Below the pieces are notes generated by a model that was not told the origin of the DNA, did no database searches, and worked only from the letters and a program-made list of their open reading frames with translations. Shown here one piece after another: positions 43,109 to 52,009 of a stretch of 64,000 nt of DNA (the stretch's first letter is position 1; the number at the start of each line of letters is the position of its first letter). Source of the stretch: Candidatus Latescibacterota bacterium. GTDB taxonomy: Bacteria > Latescibacterota > UBA2968. The stretch lies in contig JAJDYX010000049.1 of the NCBI GenBank assembly GCA_022824945.1, positions 1-64,000 of the forward strand, read 5' to 3'. Position numbers and translations under genes: made by a program.

Positions 43109-45580
43109 TTGAAACCCCTCATCTACATCTTGTTTTTCGCTGTGTTATCTGGCTGGTGCGAAGCTCACGAAGCACCTGCTGATTCCGCCCGAACAATCAC
43201 CGCAGTGCGGATAAATCTACATGCGCCCCAAATCGACGGCCTGCTCAATGATGCGATCTGGCAAATTGCGCCCAAATCTTCGGGTTTTCGCCAGCGCGAA
43301 CCAGATGAGGGCAAACCGGCAACTGAGCGCACAACATTCCAGGTCGTGTATGATGACGAAGCGATCTATTTTGGTTTTATGTGTTACGACAGTGCGCCAG
43401 ACAGCATTGTGGCTCCTCTTGCGCGTAAAGATCGGCGGTTGGAATCAGACCGTATTTCGCTAGATTTGGACCCTTTTCACGATCATCGCACAGGAGCTTT
43501 TTTTGTCGTAGGGCCATCGGGATGGACAGTTGATGGCATACTATTTAAGGATACCTGGAAAGACAATACCTGGGATGGGGTTTGGACAGCGCGTGCAGCT
43601 ATCGTAGATTCGGGTTGGTCTGCCGAATACAAGATACCATATCACGTTTTGCGGTTTGATCCAAAAGAGCAATACACCTGGGGAATCAATGTGACGCGCA
43701 AAATATCTCGCAAGCGCGAAGATGTGCGCTGGCAGTGGAAGTCGCCAAGTGAGCCGGGCTGGGTATCCCGCTTTGGACATTTAACAGGTATCGAAGGGAT
43801 TCATCCAAAGCGCGCGCTGGAAGTCATTCCATATCTCGTCGGTCGAAGTTCATTCGTCCCCAAAAATGAGGACGTGCCCAGCGGACGAGATCTTTTTGGT
43901 TCAATGGGTATAGATATGCGCTATGGTCTGACATCAAATATTTCAATAAACGCCACCATCAATCCCGACTTTGGACAGATTGAAGCCGATCCCTCAGTGC
44001 TCAACCTCGGCGTATTTGAAACATTCTTCGAGGAACGTCGTCCTTTTTTTATTGAAGGCGACGCCATTTTCAAATCCAGCGGTCCTGGCATCGTGGGCAT
44101 TGATGGCCCGGTTCGCCTGTTCCACTCCCGCCGCATAGGCAAACGCCCCGGACGTTTTGACACGCCAGATGGCAGCAAAACAATCGACAAGCCAGACGGC
44201 ACAACAATTCTGGGCGCATTAAAATTGTCGGGTAAAACTGGACGCGGACTATCCTTCGGTATAGTAGATGCCATAACCGATGATGAATATGCCCTGATCA
44301 AACAAGCAGGGCACGGACAGACAGATTCCGTGAGTTCGCAGTTTCTTATCGAACCCATAACCAACTTTTTTGTTGGCCGCTTGCAGCAAGATTTAAGCGA
44401 AGGATCTGTAGTGGGTACAACCGTCACCGCTATAAATGGCAAAAACTTCGATCCGGCTTACGTCGGCAGTGTAGATGGAGAAATAAAATGGAAGGACAAT
44501 GCCTATCGCCTGTTTTCCCGCATCACCGGCTCTCGACGTACAGACGACGGCATGCGTCAAGGAGGATATGAATACGCGCTCTATTTTTCAAAATTCTCCG
44601 GCACCTATGGCGGACAGGCGTATTTTGAAGCGCGATCTCGGCACTTCAACGTAAACGACCTCGGCTTTATGAACCGCGCAAATCGCATTCAAGCCGGATG
44701 GCATATTTATGCACAGATCCACAAACCCTGGGCCTTAGCCGAGGAATCCGGATTCAACATCAACGGCTGGCAGCACTGGAATTACGATGGCGAAATTTTG
44801 AGCCGGGGCTTGAACTTTAACACCTGGCACAATTTGAAGAACAACTATTGGTGGAATGTGGGTATCAACCGCGCGTTTTCCGCAATGAACGATCTGCTCA
44901 CGCGCGGCGGTCCACTGGTAAAACGCCCGGCGGGCATCCGCTACTGGTACGGCGTGGGTTCAGACAGCCGAAAAGTCTTGCAAGTGAATTTATACGGCAA
45001 TGGCGAACGCTATGACGGAGGCGACAAATTTAGAAACTCGTACACATTGAGCTTCCGCATTCGCCCCATACCCAATTTCACAATCGACTTTCGCCCAAAA
45101 TACGAAAAAAGAACCCACAAAGCACAATGGGTAAAGAATCTGGATTCAAATGACGATGGCGACGACGATCAGTTCATCTTTGGCGACCTGACGAGTCAAG
45201 TATGGGATGTCACCACGCGCATCACGCTGAGCTTTACCCCCACCATGAGCTTGCAGATGTTTTTACAGCAGTTTGTCACCGCTGGAAATTACGCGACATT
45301 CAGCGAATTGGCACGACCCGCAACATACCAATTCAATCCATTTACAGGCACACTTGACGACGATCCGGATTTTAGCCGGCGTTCGCTCAAAAGCAATATG
45401 GTGTTCCGTTGGGAATATCGGCCCGGCAGCACCTTATTTATTGTCTGGTCGCAATCGAGACAGGCATCCTTTGATACGCCAGACCCCCCGTTTGATCCCT
45501 GGCCTGACATGTGGCACGCCTTTGGCGACGAAGGCGACAACATCTTTCTGGCCAAAGTGAATTACTGGTTCGGCCTATAG
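43109..45580 (+). CDS. DUF5916 protein with CBM9-like N-terminus
   Basis: 823 residues from a TTG start at 43109, chosen because AAGGA lies about ten bases upstream and it gives a clean signal peptide (MKPLIYILFFAVLSGWCEA). In-frame ATGs at 43055 and 43073 are alternatives but put charged residues first. The N-terminal domain (about 35-220) is CBM9-like: APQIDGLLNDAIW, FQVVYDDEAIYFGFMCYD, GWSAEYKIPYHVLRF. The rest matches the DUF5916 barrel-like region (NATINPDFGQIEADPS, FFEERRPFFIEG, repeated aromatic strands, terminal YWFGL). Probably an outer-membrane protein linked to glycan handling; no transport partner is adjacent. Confidence 0.82.
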   Translation: MKPLIYILFFAVLSGWCEAHEAPADSARTITAVRINLHAPQIDGLLNDAIWQIAPKSSGFRQREPDEGKPATERTTFQVVYDDEAIYFGFMCYDSAPDSIVAPLARKDRRLESDRISLDLDPFHDHRTGAFFVVGPSGWTVDGILFKDTWKDNTWDGVWTARAAIVDSGWSAEYKIPYHVLRFDPKEQYTWGINVTRKISRKREDVRWQWKSPSEPGWVSRFGHLTGIEGIHPKRALEVIPYLVGRSSFVPKNEDVPSGRDLFGSMGIDMRYGLTSNISINATINPDFGQIEADPSVLNLGVFETFFEERRPFFIEGDAIFKSSGPGIVGIDGPVRLFHSRRIGKRPGRFDTPDGSKTIDKPDGTTILGALKLSGKTGRGLSFGIVDAITDDEYALIKQAGHGQTDSVSSQFLIEPITNFFVGRLQQDLSEGSVVGTTVTAINGKNFDPAYVGSVDGEIKWKDNAYRLFSRITGSRRTDDGMRQGGYEYALYFSKFSGTYGGQAYFEARSRHFNVNDLGFMNRANRIQAGWHIYAQIHKPWALAEESGFNINGWQHWNYDGEILSRGLNFNTWHNLKNNYWWNVGINRAFSAMNDLLTRGGPLVKRPAGIRYWYGVGSDSRKVLQVNLYGNGERYDGGDKFRNSYTLSFRIRPIPNFTIDFRPKYEKRTHKAQWVKNLDSNDDGDDDQFIFGDLTSQVWDVTTRITLSFTPTMSLQMFLQQFVTAGNYATFSELARPATYQFNPFTGTLDDDPDFSRRSLKSNMVFRWEYRPGSTLFIVWSQSRQASFDTPDPPFDPWPDMWHAFGDEGDNIFLAKVNYWFGL

Positions 45581-45586
45581 TCATTG

Positions 45587-45624
45587 AAAAATCCCCGTTA
45601 AAATTCTAACGGGGATTTTTTATT
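45587..45624. terminator. Bidirectional terminator
   Basis: Arms AAAATCCCCGTTA and TAACGGGGATTTT around AAATTC, with A runs before and T runs after. It serves both the DUF5916 gene and the opposing SRPBCC gene, whose stop lies at its edge. Confidence 0.85.
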
Positions 45625-46063
45625 TTTTAAGAATATTCTTCAGCGAATCAAAACCGCCCTGAAAGACCCCATTGCCGACAAAATCGACAAGCTCATCTTC
45701 CTCATCTGCTGGACAGCCAAATTCTGCAGTCCACTGAATATACGTCCGATTGCCATCTGTAATAGGCGTCAAACTCAAAGTCGCCACATAATTTTCAACC
45801 GGCATAGGCGACTCGAGAATAGAATACGTACACGTAAAAGTAACATCGCTCAACGTCAGCAATTGTTCGCGAATATTGCCGCCATCTTGCAAATTAAAAT
45901 TGCGAATACAGCCCACGCTATCGCTTGGCTCACCACCTTCAATATGGCTATCTGCAACCGCGGGATGCCACTCGGGCAACGCATTAAAATCGCGAATTTT
46001 TCCCCACACAGCATCTACTGATGCGTCAAGCACTGAACTGACAAATACATTGGCCTTGGCCAT
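45620..46063 (-). CDS. SRPBCC (polyketide cyclase/START-like) family protein
   Basis: 147 residues with the helix-grip pattern: ASVDAVWGKIRDFNALPEWHPAV at the N-terminus (interrupted here by no gap), the VGCIRNFNLQDGG strand pair, a central YSILESPMPVENY and a C-terminal helix NGVFQGGFDSLKNIL. Such proteins bind hydrophobic ligands; the ligand is unknown. The ATG at 46063 has GGAGG eight bases upstream, so the five-residue-longer ATG at 46078 is rejected. Confidence 0.82.
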   Translation of the reverse strand: MAKANVFVSSVLDASVDAVWGKIRDFNALPEWHPAVADSHIEGGEPSDSVGCIRNFNLQDGGNIREQLLTLSDVTFTCTYSILESPMPVENYVATLSLTPITDGNRTYIQWTAEFGCPADEEDELVDFVGNGVFQGGFDSLKNILKK

Positions 46064-46209
46064 CTCATCATCCTCCATGTGTTATTGTTTAAACAGCGCA
46101 GCAATAGGACAGTGATCAGGATCAAAAATTAGCCGATAGAAATAAAAAAATGCAAGAATAATCTGGTAGCAATAGTATCGCTGTCTGGAGACCAGTGTGA
46201 AAAGCCCCT

Positions 46210-46237
46210 TTGCCAGACCGTATTAACCTGCTATATT
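46210..46237 (+). promoter_or_regulatory. Sigma-70-type promoter for the M42 peptidase gene
   Basis: TTGCCA, 16 bases, TATATT, about 55 bp before the ATG at 46293, which also has GGAGG upstream. The remaining gap from 46064 holds a GCTGTCTGGAGACCAGTG element (46179-46196), similar to GCTGTCTGGTGACCAGCG near 32943. Confidence 0.5.
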
Positions 46238-46292
46238 CCTGAACTTATTATTCATCGCCTGATCAATAACATCTCATTTTTCGGAGGTTAAT

Positions 46293-47342
46293 ATGGAGCT
46301 ATTAAAAGAATTGTGTGAATGCTCGGGAGTACCCGGACGCGAAGAGCGGTTGCGCGAAATCGTGCGGCGAGAGTTGGAACCCATCGCAGATGAACTTCGC
46401 GTAGATGGGATGGGCAACTTGATAATCAAAAAGAACGCAAGCGCGGGCGAGAACCCAAAAAAACTGATGCTGGCCGCGCACATGGACGAAATAGGCTTTG
46501 TCGTATCCCACATCGACAAACAGGGCCTCTTGCGCCTCGTACCCCTGGGCGGGCACGATCCCCGCAACATGGTCGCGCAGCGCGTAACCGTCGCCGGCAC
46601 CGAAAAAGATCACACGGGCCTGCTCTACCCCGGCGTAAAACCCCCGCATATCCAGACAGAAGCCGACCGCAACAAAAAACTGGATGTCAGCGACTTTGTC
46701 GTAGATCTCTACATGTCAGCCGACGACGTCAAAGAAGAAATCGAAATCGGTGCCATGGTAACACTACAACGCGACTTTGCCGAAATAGGCAACGGCGTAA
46801 GTTGCAAAGCCATGGACAACCGGCTCGCCGTATATGTCATGATCGAAGCCGTAAAACGGGCCGACTCCTTCGCCTTTGAAACCTACCCCGTAGCCACAGT
46901 ACAGGAAGAAATTGGCCTGCGAGGGGCAACCGCGAGTGCTTTCGGCGTGAACCCAGATGTAGGCGTAGCACTGGACATCACACTGGCGGCCGACATACCG
47001 GGCATCCCCGAACACGAACAGGTCACGCGCCTGGGGGATGGCGCTGCAATAAAAATTCAGGATTCCAGTTCAATTTCACACCCGGGATTGGTCGCGCATA
47101 TGAAAACCCTCGCAAAAGAGCGCGACATCAAATACCAGATGGAAATACTGCCCCGGGGCGGCACAGACGCAGGTGGAATACAGCGGATTCGAGCCGGAGT
47201 ACCCGTAATCACCTTATCCATCCCCACGCGCTACGTACATACATCCATCGAATTGGCCGACAAAGACGACATCGAAGCCACCATTCAACTACTGGCCGCC
47301 TTTCTCGAAGAAGGCCACCACACGGATTGGGACATGGTGTGA
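46293..47342 (+). CDS. M42 family metallopeptidase
   Basis: Cytosolic aminopeptidase of 349 residues, glutamyl aminopeptidase/endoglucanase-M type. Ligands and catalytic residues expected for the family are visible: H63 and D65 in AAHMDEIGF, the bridging Asp in CKAMDNRLA, catalytic Glu in TVQEEIGLRGA, ALDITLAAD and the last His in TRYVHTSIE. Members form large tetrahedral complexes and remove N-terminal residues from peptides. The GGAGG ribosome site and an upstream promoter support the start. Confidence 0.92.
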   Translation: MELLKELCECSGVPGREERLREIVRRELEPIADELRVDGMGNLIIKKNASAGENPKKLMLAAHMDEIGFVVSHIDKQGLLRLVPLGGHDPRNMVAQRVTVAGTEKDHTGLLYPGVKPPHIQTEADRNKKLDVSDFVVDLYMSADDVKEEIEIGAMVTLQRDFAEIGNGVSCKAMDNRLAVYVMIEAVKRADSFAFETYPVATVQEEIGLRGATASAFGVNPDVGVALDITLAADIPGIPEHEQVTRLGDGAAIKIQDSSSISHPGLVAHMKTLAKERDIKYQMEILPRGGTDAGGIQRIRAGVPVITLSIPTRYVHTSIELADKDDIEATIQLLAAFLEEGHHTDWDMV

Positions 47343-47403
47343 GTGAAAAACCTGTAAAAGCGCGAATAAACGAATAGACGAACCCCGCCCTACCACCCAA
47401 AAC

Positions 47404-47439
47404 CTCTGGATTGCGGCTTACACCCTGCCGCAATGACGG
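47404..47439. repeat. Hairpin repeat family A, copy 5
   Basis: CTCTGGATTGCGGCT, spacer, CCTGCCGCAATGACGG. Just upstream, GAATAAACGAATAGACGAA (about 47364-47382) is the complement of the ATTCGTCT units at 34983. Nothing coding in this 129-bp gap. Confidence 0.7.
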
Positions 47440-47471
47440 CTTTCATGTACATTACCTGATTCGTTGATTCG

Positions 47472-48422
47472 CTACCCCCTCTGTTCCTCATGAAAGAGAA
47501 ACGAGAGCAGCGTGAACCGACGTCCCCTGGTCACCGGTTGGACCTCGTGGAGAAAAGAACTGGAAAACACAATTGCATCACCCGCAAGAGGGCGATAGCG
47601 GTGGGGACCAAACTCGGGGAAAATCAGATGTCCGCCCGTATAATCGTCATTGAGATTGAGCGTAAGCGCAAAGCGGCGGTGGGCAGTTGAAGGACTGAGA
47701 TTATCGCGGTGGGCGCGAAAAAAACCGCCACTATCCGCGTCATAACACGCGATTTTGAAACCCTCGAAACGCGTCGCCCTGTAGTGGAAAGCGCGTTGCA
47801 CCTCGGGCATAACCCGACGCCCCACCGTAGAAGTAAGCAAACGCAAAAGTCGGGCATCGGTAACCTCGTGGTCTCGCCGCTTTTTGCTTTCTTGATCAAT
47901 AACATCGCGTCTCACGCCGGCTTGAGAACGCTCAACCCCGGTTTCTACATTCCCTTTTGTCGCCCATACATTGATAAGCGCCTGGCAGATATCCGGAGTC
48001 AGAACATTGGGAATGAGAAGAACCGGCGCCTGGACATCGACATCAATAGACCCATGAGAAGGCAGGCTCTTAAGCACCTGATAAATCTGATCAAACGCAT
48101 GCGGATCCTCAATCCCCGACAGAACGCGCAGATTGGCATCCAGCGCGAACGCGGCAAAAACGCCATCGAGACCATAGGATTTGCCAACCGCGTTTTCACC
48201 ATCGATAAATACGGTGACACTCGCCTTCGCAAGTTCCGATGGGCTAATAACAAAAACATCTACCTCTCCCGAAACCTCTAAACCTTCTAAAACCTGTTCT
48301 TCCCCTGTAAAAATCAAAAGCGTCGGACGACCGCCTGCGCGGGAATAAAAGCGCGTTTGAGGACCGTCTATTGTCGGAAGAACAAAATCGGGAGCGCGTT
48401 CGCCCCGGTTGAGGATACTCAT
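47472..48422 (-). CDS. Redoxin-like domain fused to prolyl-4-hydroxylase-type oxygenase
   Basis: 316 residues. The N-terminal about 125 residues resemble an AhpC/TSA peroxiredoxin (RGERAPDFVLPTIDG, RPTLLIFTG, VFIDGENAVGKSYGL) but lack the peroxidatic cysteine. The C-terminal 190 residues are a 2-oxoglutarate/Fe(II) P4H domain: HxD in FFRAHRDNLSP, LTLNLNDDYTGGHLIFPEFG, distal His in SFLHEVQPVTRGRR. This suggests a hydroxylase with a redoxin-like binding domain. The ATG at 48422 has GAGAGG seven bases upstream; an earlier ATG at 48446 would overlap the divergent neighbour. Substrate unknown. Confidence 0.82.
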   Translation of the reverse strand: MSILNRGERAPDFVLPTIDGPQTRFYSRAGGRPTLLIFTGEEQVLEGLEVSGEVDVFVISPSELAKASVTVFIDGENAVGKSYGLDGVFAAFALDANLRVLSGIEDPHAFDQIYQVLKSLPSHGSIDVDVQAPVLLIPNVLTPDICQALINVWATKGNVETGVERSQAGVRRDVIDQESKKRRDHEVTDARLLRLLTSTVGRRVMPEVQRAFHYRATRFEGFKIACYDADSGGFFRAHRDNLSPSTAHRRFALTLNLNDDYTGGHLIFPEFGPHRYRPLAGDAIVFSSSFLHEVQPVTRGRRFTLLSFLFHEEQRG

Positions 48423-48444
48423 CGTGAGCCTCTCAGCATTAGAC

Positions 48445-50358
48445 ATGAACCATCATTCACGTTGCTTTTACCTATTCTTCTTCTTACTCGGATGCCTCGC
48501 TCCCGACCCAGGCCAAAACATATCCACCCAATCCACATCCAGCAATCAAAAACAAGCACCTCAAACCCGTGCCCCCCTCAAAATCGACCCTGCCATACTC
48601 CAGAACCGCACCTTTAACGAAGCCCCCATGTTCTCTGAACAAGGCAAACTCCCACCCGTCTCTGAGCGACTCCCCGAAAATCCCCTCGTCATTATTCCCC
48701 TTGAAGAAATCGGCACCTACGGCGGCACGCTCAGACGCGCCCTCACCGGCGACATCGTACAAACCCCAGGACCCAACAAAACCCTCAACGAAAACCTCAT
48801 GGGCTATGAACGCCCCTTTCCAAACAGCATCCAATACAACCTGGCCGAGCACTTTACTTATCAAGACAGTGGCAAAGTCGCAATTTTCAAAATCCGCAAA
48901 GGCGTCAAATGGTCCGACGGTCACCCATTCACCGTAGAAGACATCCTCTTCTGGTATTACGACATGACCTTTGACGACGACGCCCGTCAAAACCCCTTTC
49001 CACCAGCGGGCTGGATGGTAGATGGCAAACCCATGAAGTTCAAAAAAATCGACTCACACACCCTCGAAATCTCCTCGCCCAAACCCCTGGGTCGCGTACT
49101 CCACGAACTCAGCCGCGCCCTGATCGCCGCGCCAAAACACATCCTGTCTCCCCTGCACCCCAAATACAATCCCAAAACCGATTACAACGCCTTTCGCGAA
49201 GCCACCACCAGCGCGCAATTGCTCATGCAACCCGGCATCCCCCGCATCTCTGCCTGGATCCCCGTCGAATGGATTCGAGGTCAGCGCATCGTCTATGAGC
49301 GCAACCCCTACTACTGGAAAATAGATACAGCGGGCAATCAGCTCCCTTATGCCGACCGTATCATCTTCAACATCATCCAGGACCCCCAGGTAATCCTGCT
49401 AAAATTCATCAATGGCGAACTCGACTTAATTGGGCGTTATACCCGCATCGACATGTTCCCCACCCTCAAAGTAAAAGAGAAAAACGGGAAATTCAATCTC
49501 CGAATCACCGGACCCAACAGAGGCCCTGCCTACCACCTTAACTGGGACGCGCCCAACCCCGCCTTGCGAGAAGCTTTTCGCAACAAAAACATCCGCATCG
49601 CGCTCTCACACGCTGTGAACCGCGAAGAAATTGACGAAATAGTCTTCCACGGCCTCCTCGATCCCTCGGGCTATTCCTTTGGACCTATAAGCCCCTATTT
49701 TTCTCCAGAAGCCTACAAAAAATACGCCGAATACGACCCCGATAAAGCCAGACATCTTCTCGACCTCGAAGGCTATATCGACACCGATGGCGATGGCATC
49801 CGCGAGTTCAGAAATGGCTCTCGCTTTGAACTCACCATCGACTTCGTACATCCCGGCGGCATGTTCAACGGTCAACCCGTCTCTGAACTGGTTGCCGATC
49901 ACTGGCGAGCCGTAGGGATCAAAGTCAACCTCAACGGCGGCCTGCGCGACATCATTGTCCCTCGCCGCTACAACTGCGAATACGATGTTCACTATTGGGG
50001 CCTCGAAGGACCTAACGCCCCCTTAACATATCCCATTGGCTGGGCTATCCTGGCTAAAAACGTACCCTACTGGCATCAAAAAGCCTATGACGAAGGTCCC
50101 TCCTGGCTGCGCGAAGCCACCAAATACGTCCGATTGGCGATGACCACCGTCGATACTGTACAACTCCGCACTTACATGACCCGCGTGCGCGACCTCCACA
50201 CGGAAAACGTCCCCATCATCACCATCGGCTCTGCGTACCACGTTTGGGGTGCCAGCAGTCGCCTGGGCAATATCCCTTATGAAAACGTGGCCGACAACGC
50301 CTTTCTGGGCTGGAGCCGGCCGGTGTTTCACGAGCAGATATTTGTGAAAAGCGACTAA
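48445..50358 (+). CDS. ABC transporter substrate-binding lipoprotein, family 5 (peptide/opine type)
   Basis: 637 residues with a lipoprotein signal (hydrophobic stretch then FFLLGC, Cys about 17). The SBP_bac_5 fold is shown by YNLAEHFTYQDSG, FKIRKGVKWSDGHPFTVEDI, RNKNIRIALSHAVNREEID and the late DIIVPRRYNCEYDVHYWG region. It should bind oligopeptides or similar solutes for import. No permease or ATPase genes are adjacent, so it is an orphan in this window. The ATG at 48445 gives a proper lipoprotein signal; the ribosome site is weak. Its stop overlaps the next gene, on the other strand, by four bases. Confidence 0.87.
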   Translation: MNHHSRCFYLFFFLLGCLAPDPGQNISTQSTSSNQKQAPQTRAPLKIDPAILQNRTFNEAPMFSEQGKLPPVSERLPENPLVIIPLEEIGTYGGTLRRALTGDIVQTPGPNKTLNENLMGYERPFPNSIQYNLAEHFTYQDSGKVAIFKIRKGVKWSDGHPFTVEDILFWYYDMTFDDDARQNPFPPAGWMVDGKPMKFKKIDSHTLEISSPKPLGRVLHELSRALIAAPKHILSPLHPKYNPKTDYNAFREATTSAQLLMQPGIPRISAWIPVEWIRGQRIVYERNPYYWKIDTAGNQLPYADRIIFNIIQDPQVILLKFINGELDLIGRYTRIDMFPTLKVKEKNGKFNLRITGPNRGPAYHLNWDAPNPALREAFRNKNIRIALSHAVNREEIDEIVFHGLLDPSGYSFGPISPYFSPEAYKKYAEYDPDKARHLLDLEGYIDTDGDGIREFRNGSRFELTIDFVHPGGMFNGQPVSELVADHWRAVGIKVNLNGGLRDIIVPRRYNCEYDVHYWGLEGPNAPLTYPIGWAILAKNVPYWHQKAYDEGPSWLREATKYVRLAMTTVDTVQLRTYMTRVRDLHTENVPIITIGSAYHVWGASSRLGNIPYENVADNAFLGWSRPVFHEQIFVKSD

Positions 50359-51176
50359 AAAAAAGACCTCAAAAAATTCGCCGACCGGATAGCGGCTTCA
50401 TCGGGTGGGAGATCGCCACCAAAGGCGTGATGCAGCGTTACATAACCGCGGTAATCGATGCTGTGCAACCCATCAAAAACTTCTTGAAAATCTATTCCGC
50501 CAGATTCATCAAGTGGTCGCAAAGTGGAATAAACCGTACCGCGCACATAGGTAGTCATAGGCATATCGCCATCGGGATCCGGGACGTGATTTTGCAAATA
50601 AACATTAAAAAGATAAGGCGCAAAGCGTTTGAGGGTCTCGAGACCATAGTCTTCCCCACACAGAGCCAAATTTGCAGGCTCGTAAATAATCCCAAAATTT
50701 GGTCGGTCAATACTCTGAAGTGTCTCAATTGATCCCCTCACCGTCTCAAAAAGACTCTGGGTATGCGACTGATGTGCCAGACGTATATCTCGCTCGGCTG
50801 CTTCGTTAGCTGCGCGCTGGGCATGCGCGATATCTGCATCGGTCTTGATACAGACGCGCAGTAAATCGCAGCCAAGTGCGTCTGCCAGATCGAGATGCGG
50901 GGTAATATTCCGCAAACTCTCCGGTCCATTGGGACCATTCTCGGGTATTGCAAAATCGCCTGTTGCCATTGAAACCGCGAGATTGTATTCCTTTAAAATA
51001 TGTTGCACTTCAACAATGCGTTCGGGCGGACTATGCGTACCCACGCCCGATGCCCGCATGCAAAGTGCTCTATAACCCGCGCGCTGGGCAATCTCCGCGA
51101 GATCGGGCAGGGCAATTGTCAAATTGCGTTTATTGCGAAAGCTTTCTGCCACGCGGACAGAGAGAGAAAGTTGCAT
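50355..51176 (-). CDS. Sugar phosphate isomerase/epimerase (AP-endonuclease-2-like TIM barrel)
   Basis: 273 residues of the xylose-isomerase-like TIM barrel family. Landmarks are LPDLAEIAQRAGYRALCMRASG, a central HQSHTQSLFETV metal-site segment, NFGIIYEPANLAL, and the C-terminal DYRGYVTLHHAFGG. Members are metal-dependent isomerases or epimerases of sugars and inositols, not DNA repair enzymes. Start ATG at 51176 has GGAG upstream; a longer ORF to 51212 is rejected. Convergent with the peptide-binding lipoprotein gene, overlapping four bases. Confidence 0.82.
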   Translation of the reverse strand: MQLSLSVRVAESFRNKRNLTIALPDLAEIAQRAGYRALCMRASGVGTHSPPERIVEVQHILKEYNLAVSMATGDFAIPENGPNGPESLRNITPHLDLADALGCDLLRVCIKTDADIAHAQRAANEAAERDIRLAHQSHTQSLFETVRGSIETLQSIDRPNFGIIYEPANLALCGEDYGLETLKRFAPYLFNVYLQNHVPDPDGDMPMTTYVRGTVYSTLRPLDESGGIDFQEVFDGLHSIDYRGYVTLHHAFGGDLPPDEAAIRSANFLRSFF

Positions 51177-51288
51177 TGCAATCTCCAAACGAATACGAGG
51201 TAAAAATTTCAACTTGCATCCGATAGATTTTTAACTATCCTTACGGCTACACATATTTTTCCTTGCCACTGCGATGGAAGGTGATGTC

Positions 51289-51942
51289 ATGATTGAAATG
51301 CAAGTTGTAGATTTGCGCCAAGAGCATTCGAAACAGAACGTAGTATGGCTGCAAAGTGTTGAGGGCAGTGTAATGGTACCCATTGAGATTGGACATACCG
51401 AATATCGATCTATTCAGGCAGAACTGGCAGGTGAATCTATGCCGCGACCTCTTGCTTATGATTTGATGTGTGCAATGCTGGCACATTTTGATGTCGAAGT
51501 TGAACAGGTGCAGATTGTCGAATTGAAAGATCAAATCTTCTACGCCGAACTCATCCTCTTTGCCCGGGGTGAACAAGTGCGTTTAGACGCTCGCCCCAGC
51601 GACAGTATCGTAATGGCACTCAAATTTGGCGCCCCCATCTATATGGATCCCCAAATTATTCAACAAGTGGGATTCAAAGTAAACCGCACCGAATACGGTT
51701 ATGAACTTGAGCAATTGAACCCACCCCTGGAACAAGACATTCCCGAAGAACCCGTCTTAGAAATCGCGCAGGCAGCCGAGCAACCACTGGAAGGAGTTGA
51801 TTTGCAGGGACAGGATATCGATCCAAATGAACTGCTAAAAATTTTGAAAGAGCAGATGAACAAAGCGGTTAAAGAAGAGCGATACGAAGATGCGGGAATA
51901 ATTCGAGATGAAATTGAGCGGATAGAGGAGAAAAGCAGGTAA
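51289..51942 (+). CDS. Bifunctional nuclease (DUF151) domain protein with C-terminal UVR motif
   Basis: 217 residues. The N-terminal about 130 residues form the BFN/DUF151 domain (VVWLQSVEGSVMVPIEIG, LAYDLMCAMLAHFDVEVEQV, FYAELILFARGEQVRLDARP, SDSIVMALKFGAPIY). An acidic linker leads to a C-terminal UvrB/UvrC-like UVR helix pair (LKEQMNKAVKEERYEDAGII). This fusion is known in several phyla; nuclease activity was reported for a plant member, but the bacterial role is unclear. The ATG at 51289 has AAGGTG upstream; an ATG at 51274 adds five residues. Confidence 0.88.
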   Translation: MIEMQVVDLRQEHSKQNVVWLQSVEGSVMVPIEIGHTEYRSIQAELAGESMPRPLAYDLMCAMLAHFDVEVEQVQIVELKDQIFYAELILFARGEQVRLDARPSDSIVMALKFGAPIYMDPQIIQQVGFKVNRTEYGYELEQLNPPLEQDIPEEPVLEIAQAAEQPLEGVDLQGQDIDPNELLKILKEQMNKAVKEERYEDAGIIRDEIERIEEKSR

Positions 51943-51997
51943 GACGTGAGACATGAGAAGTGAGACAAAGCACCCCTCTCACCTCTTACGTCTTACC
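51939..51997. repeat. Inverted repeat between convergent genes
   Basis: Arms GGTAAGACGT (51939-51948) and ACGTCTTACC (51988-51997) extend imperfectly through GTGAGAC and CTCTCAC tracts. It covers the stop of the BFN-UVR gene and faces the end of the aldo/keto reductase gene; possible terminator or repeat element. Confidence 0.5.
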
Positions 51998-52009
51998 TTT
52001 TACCGCCTT

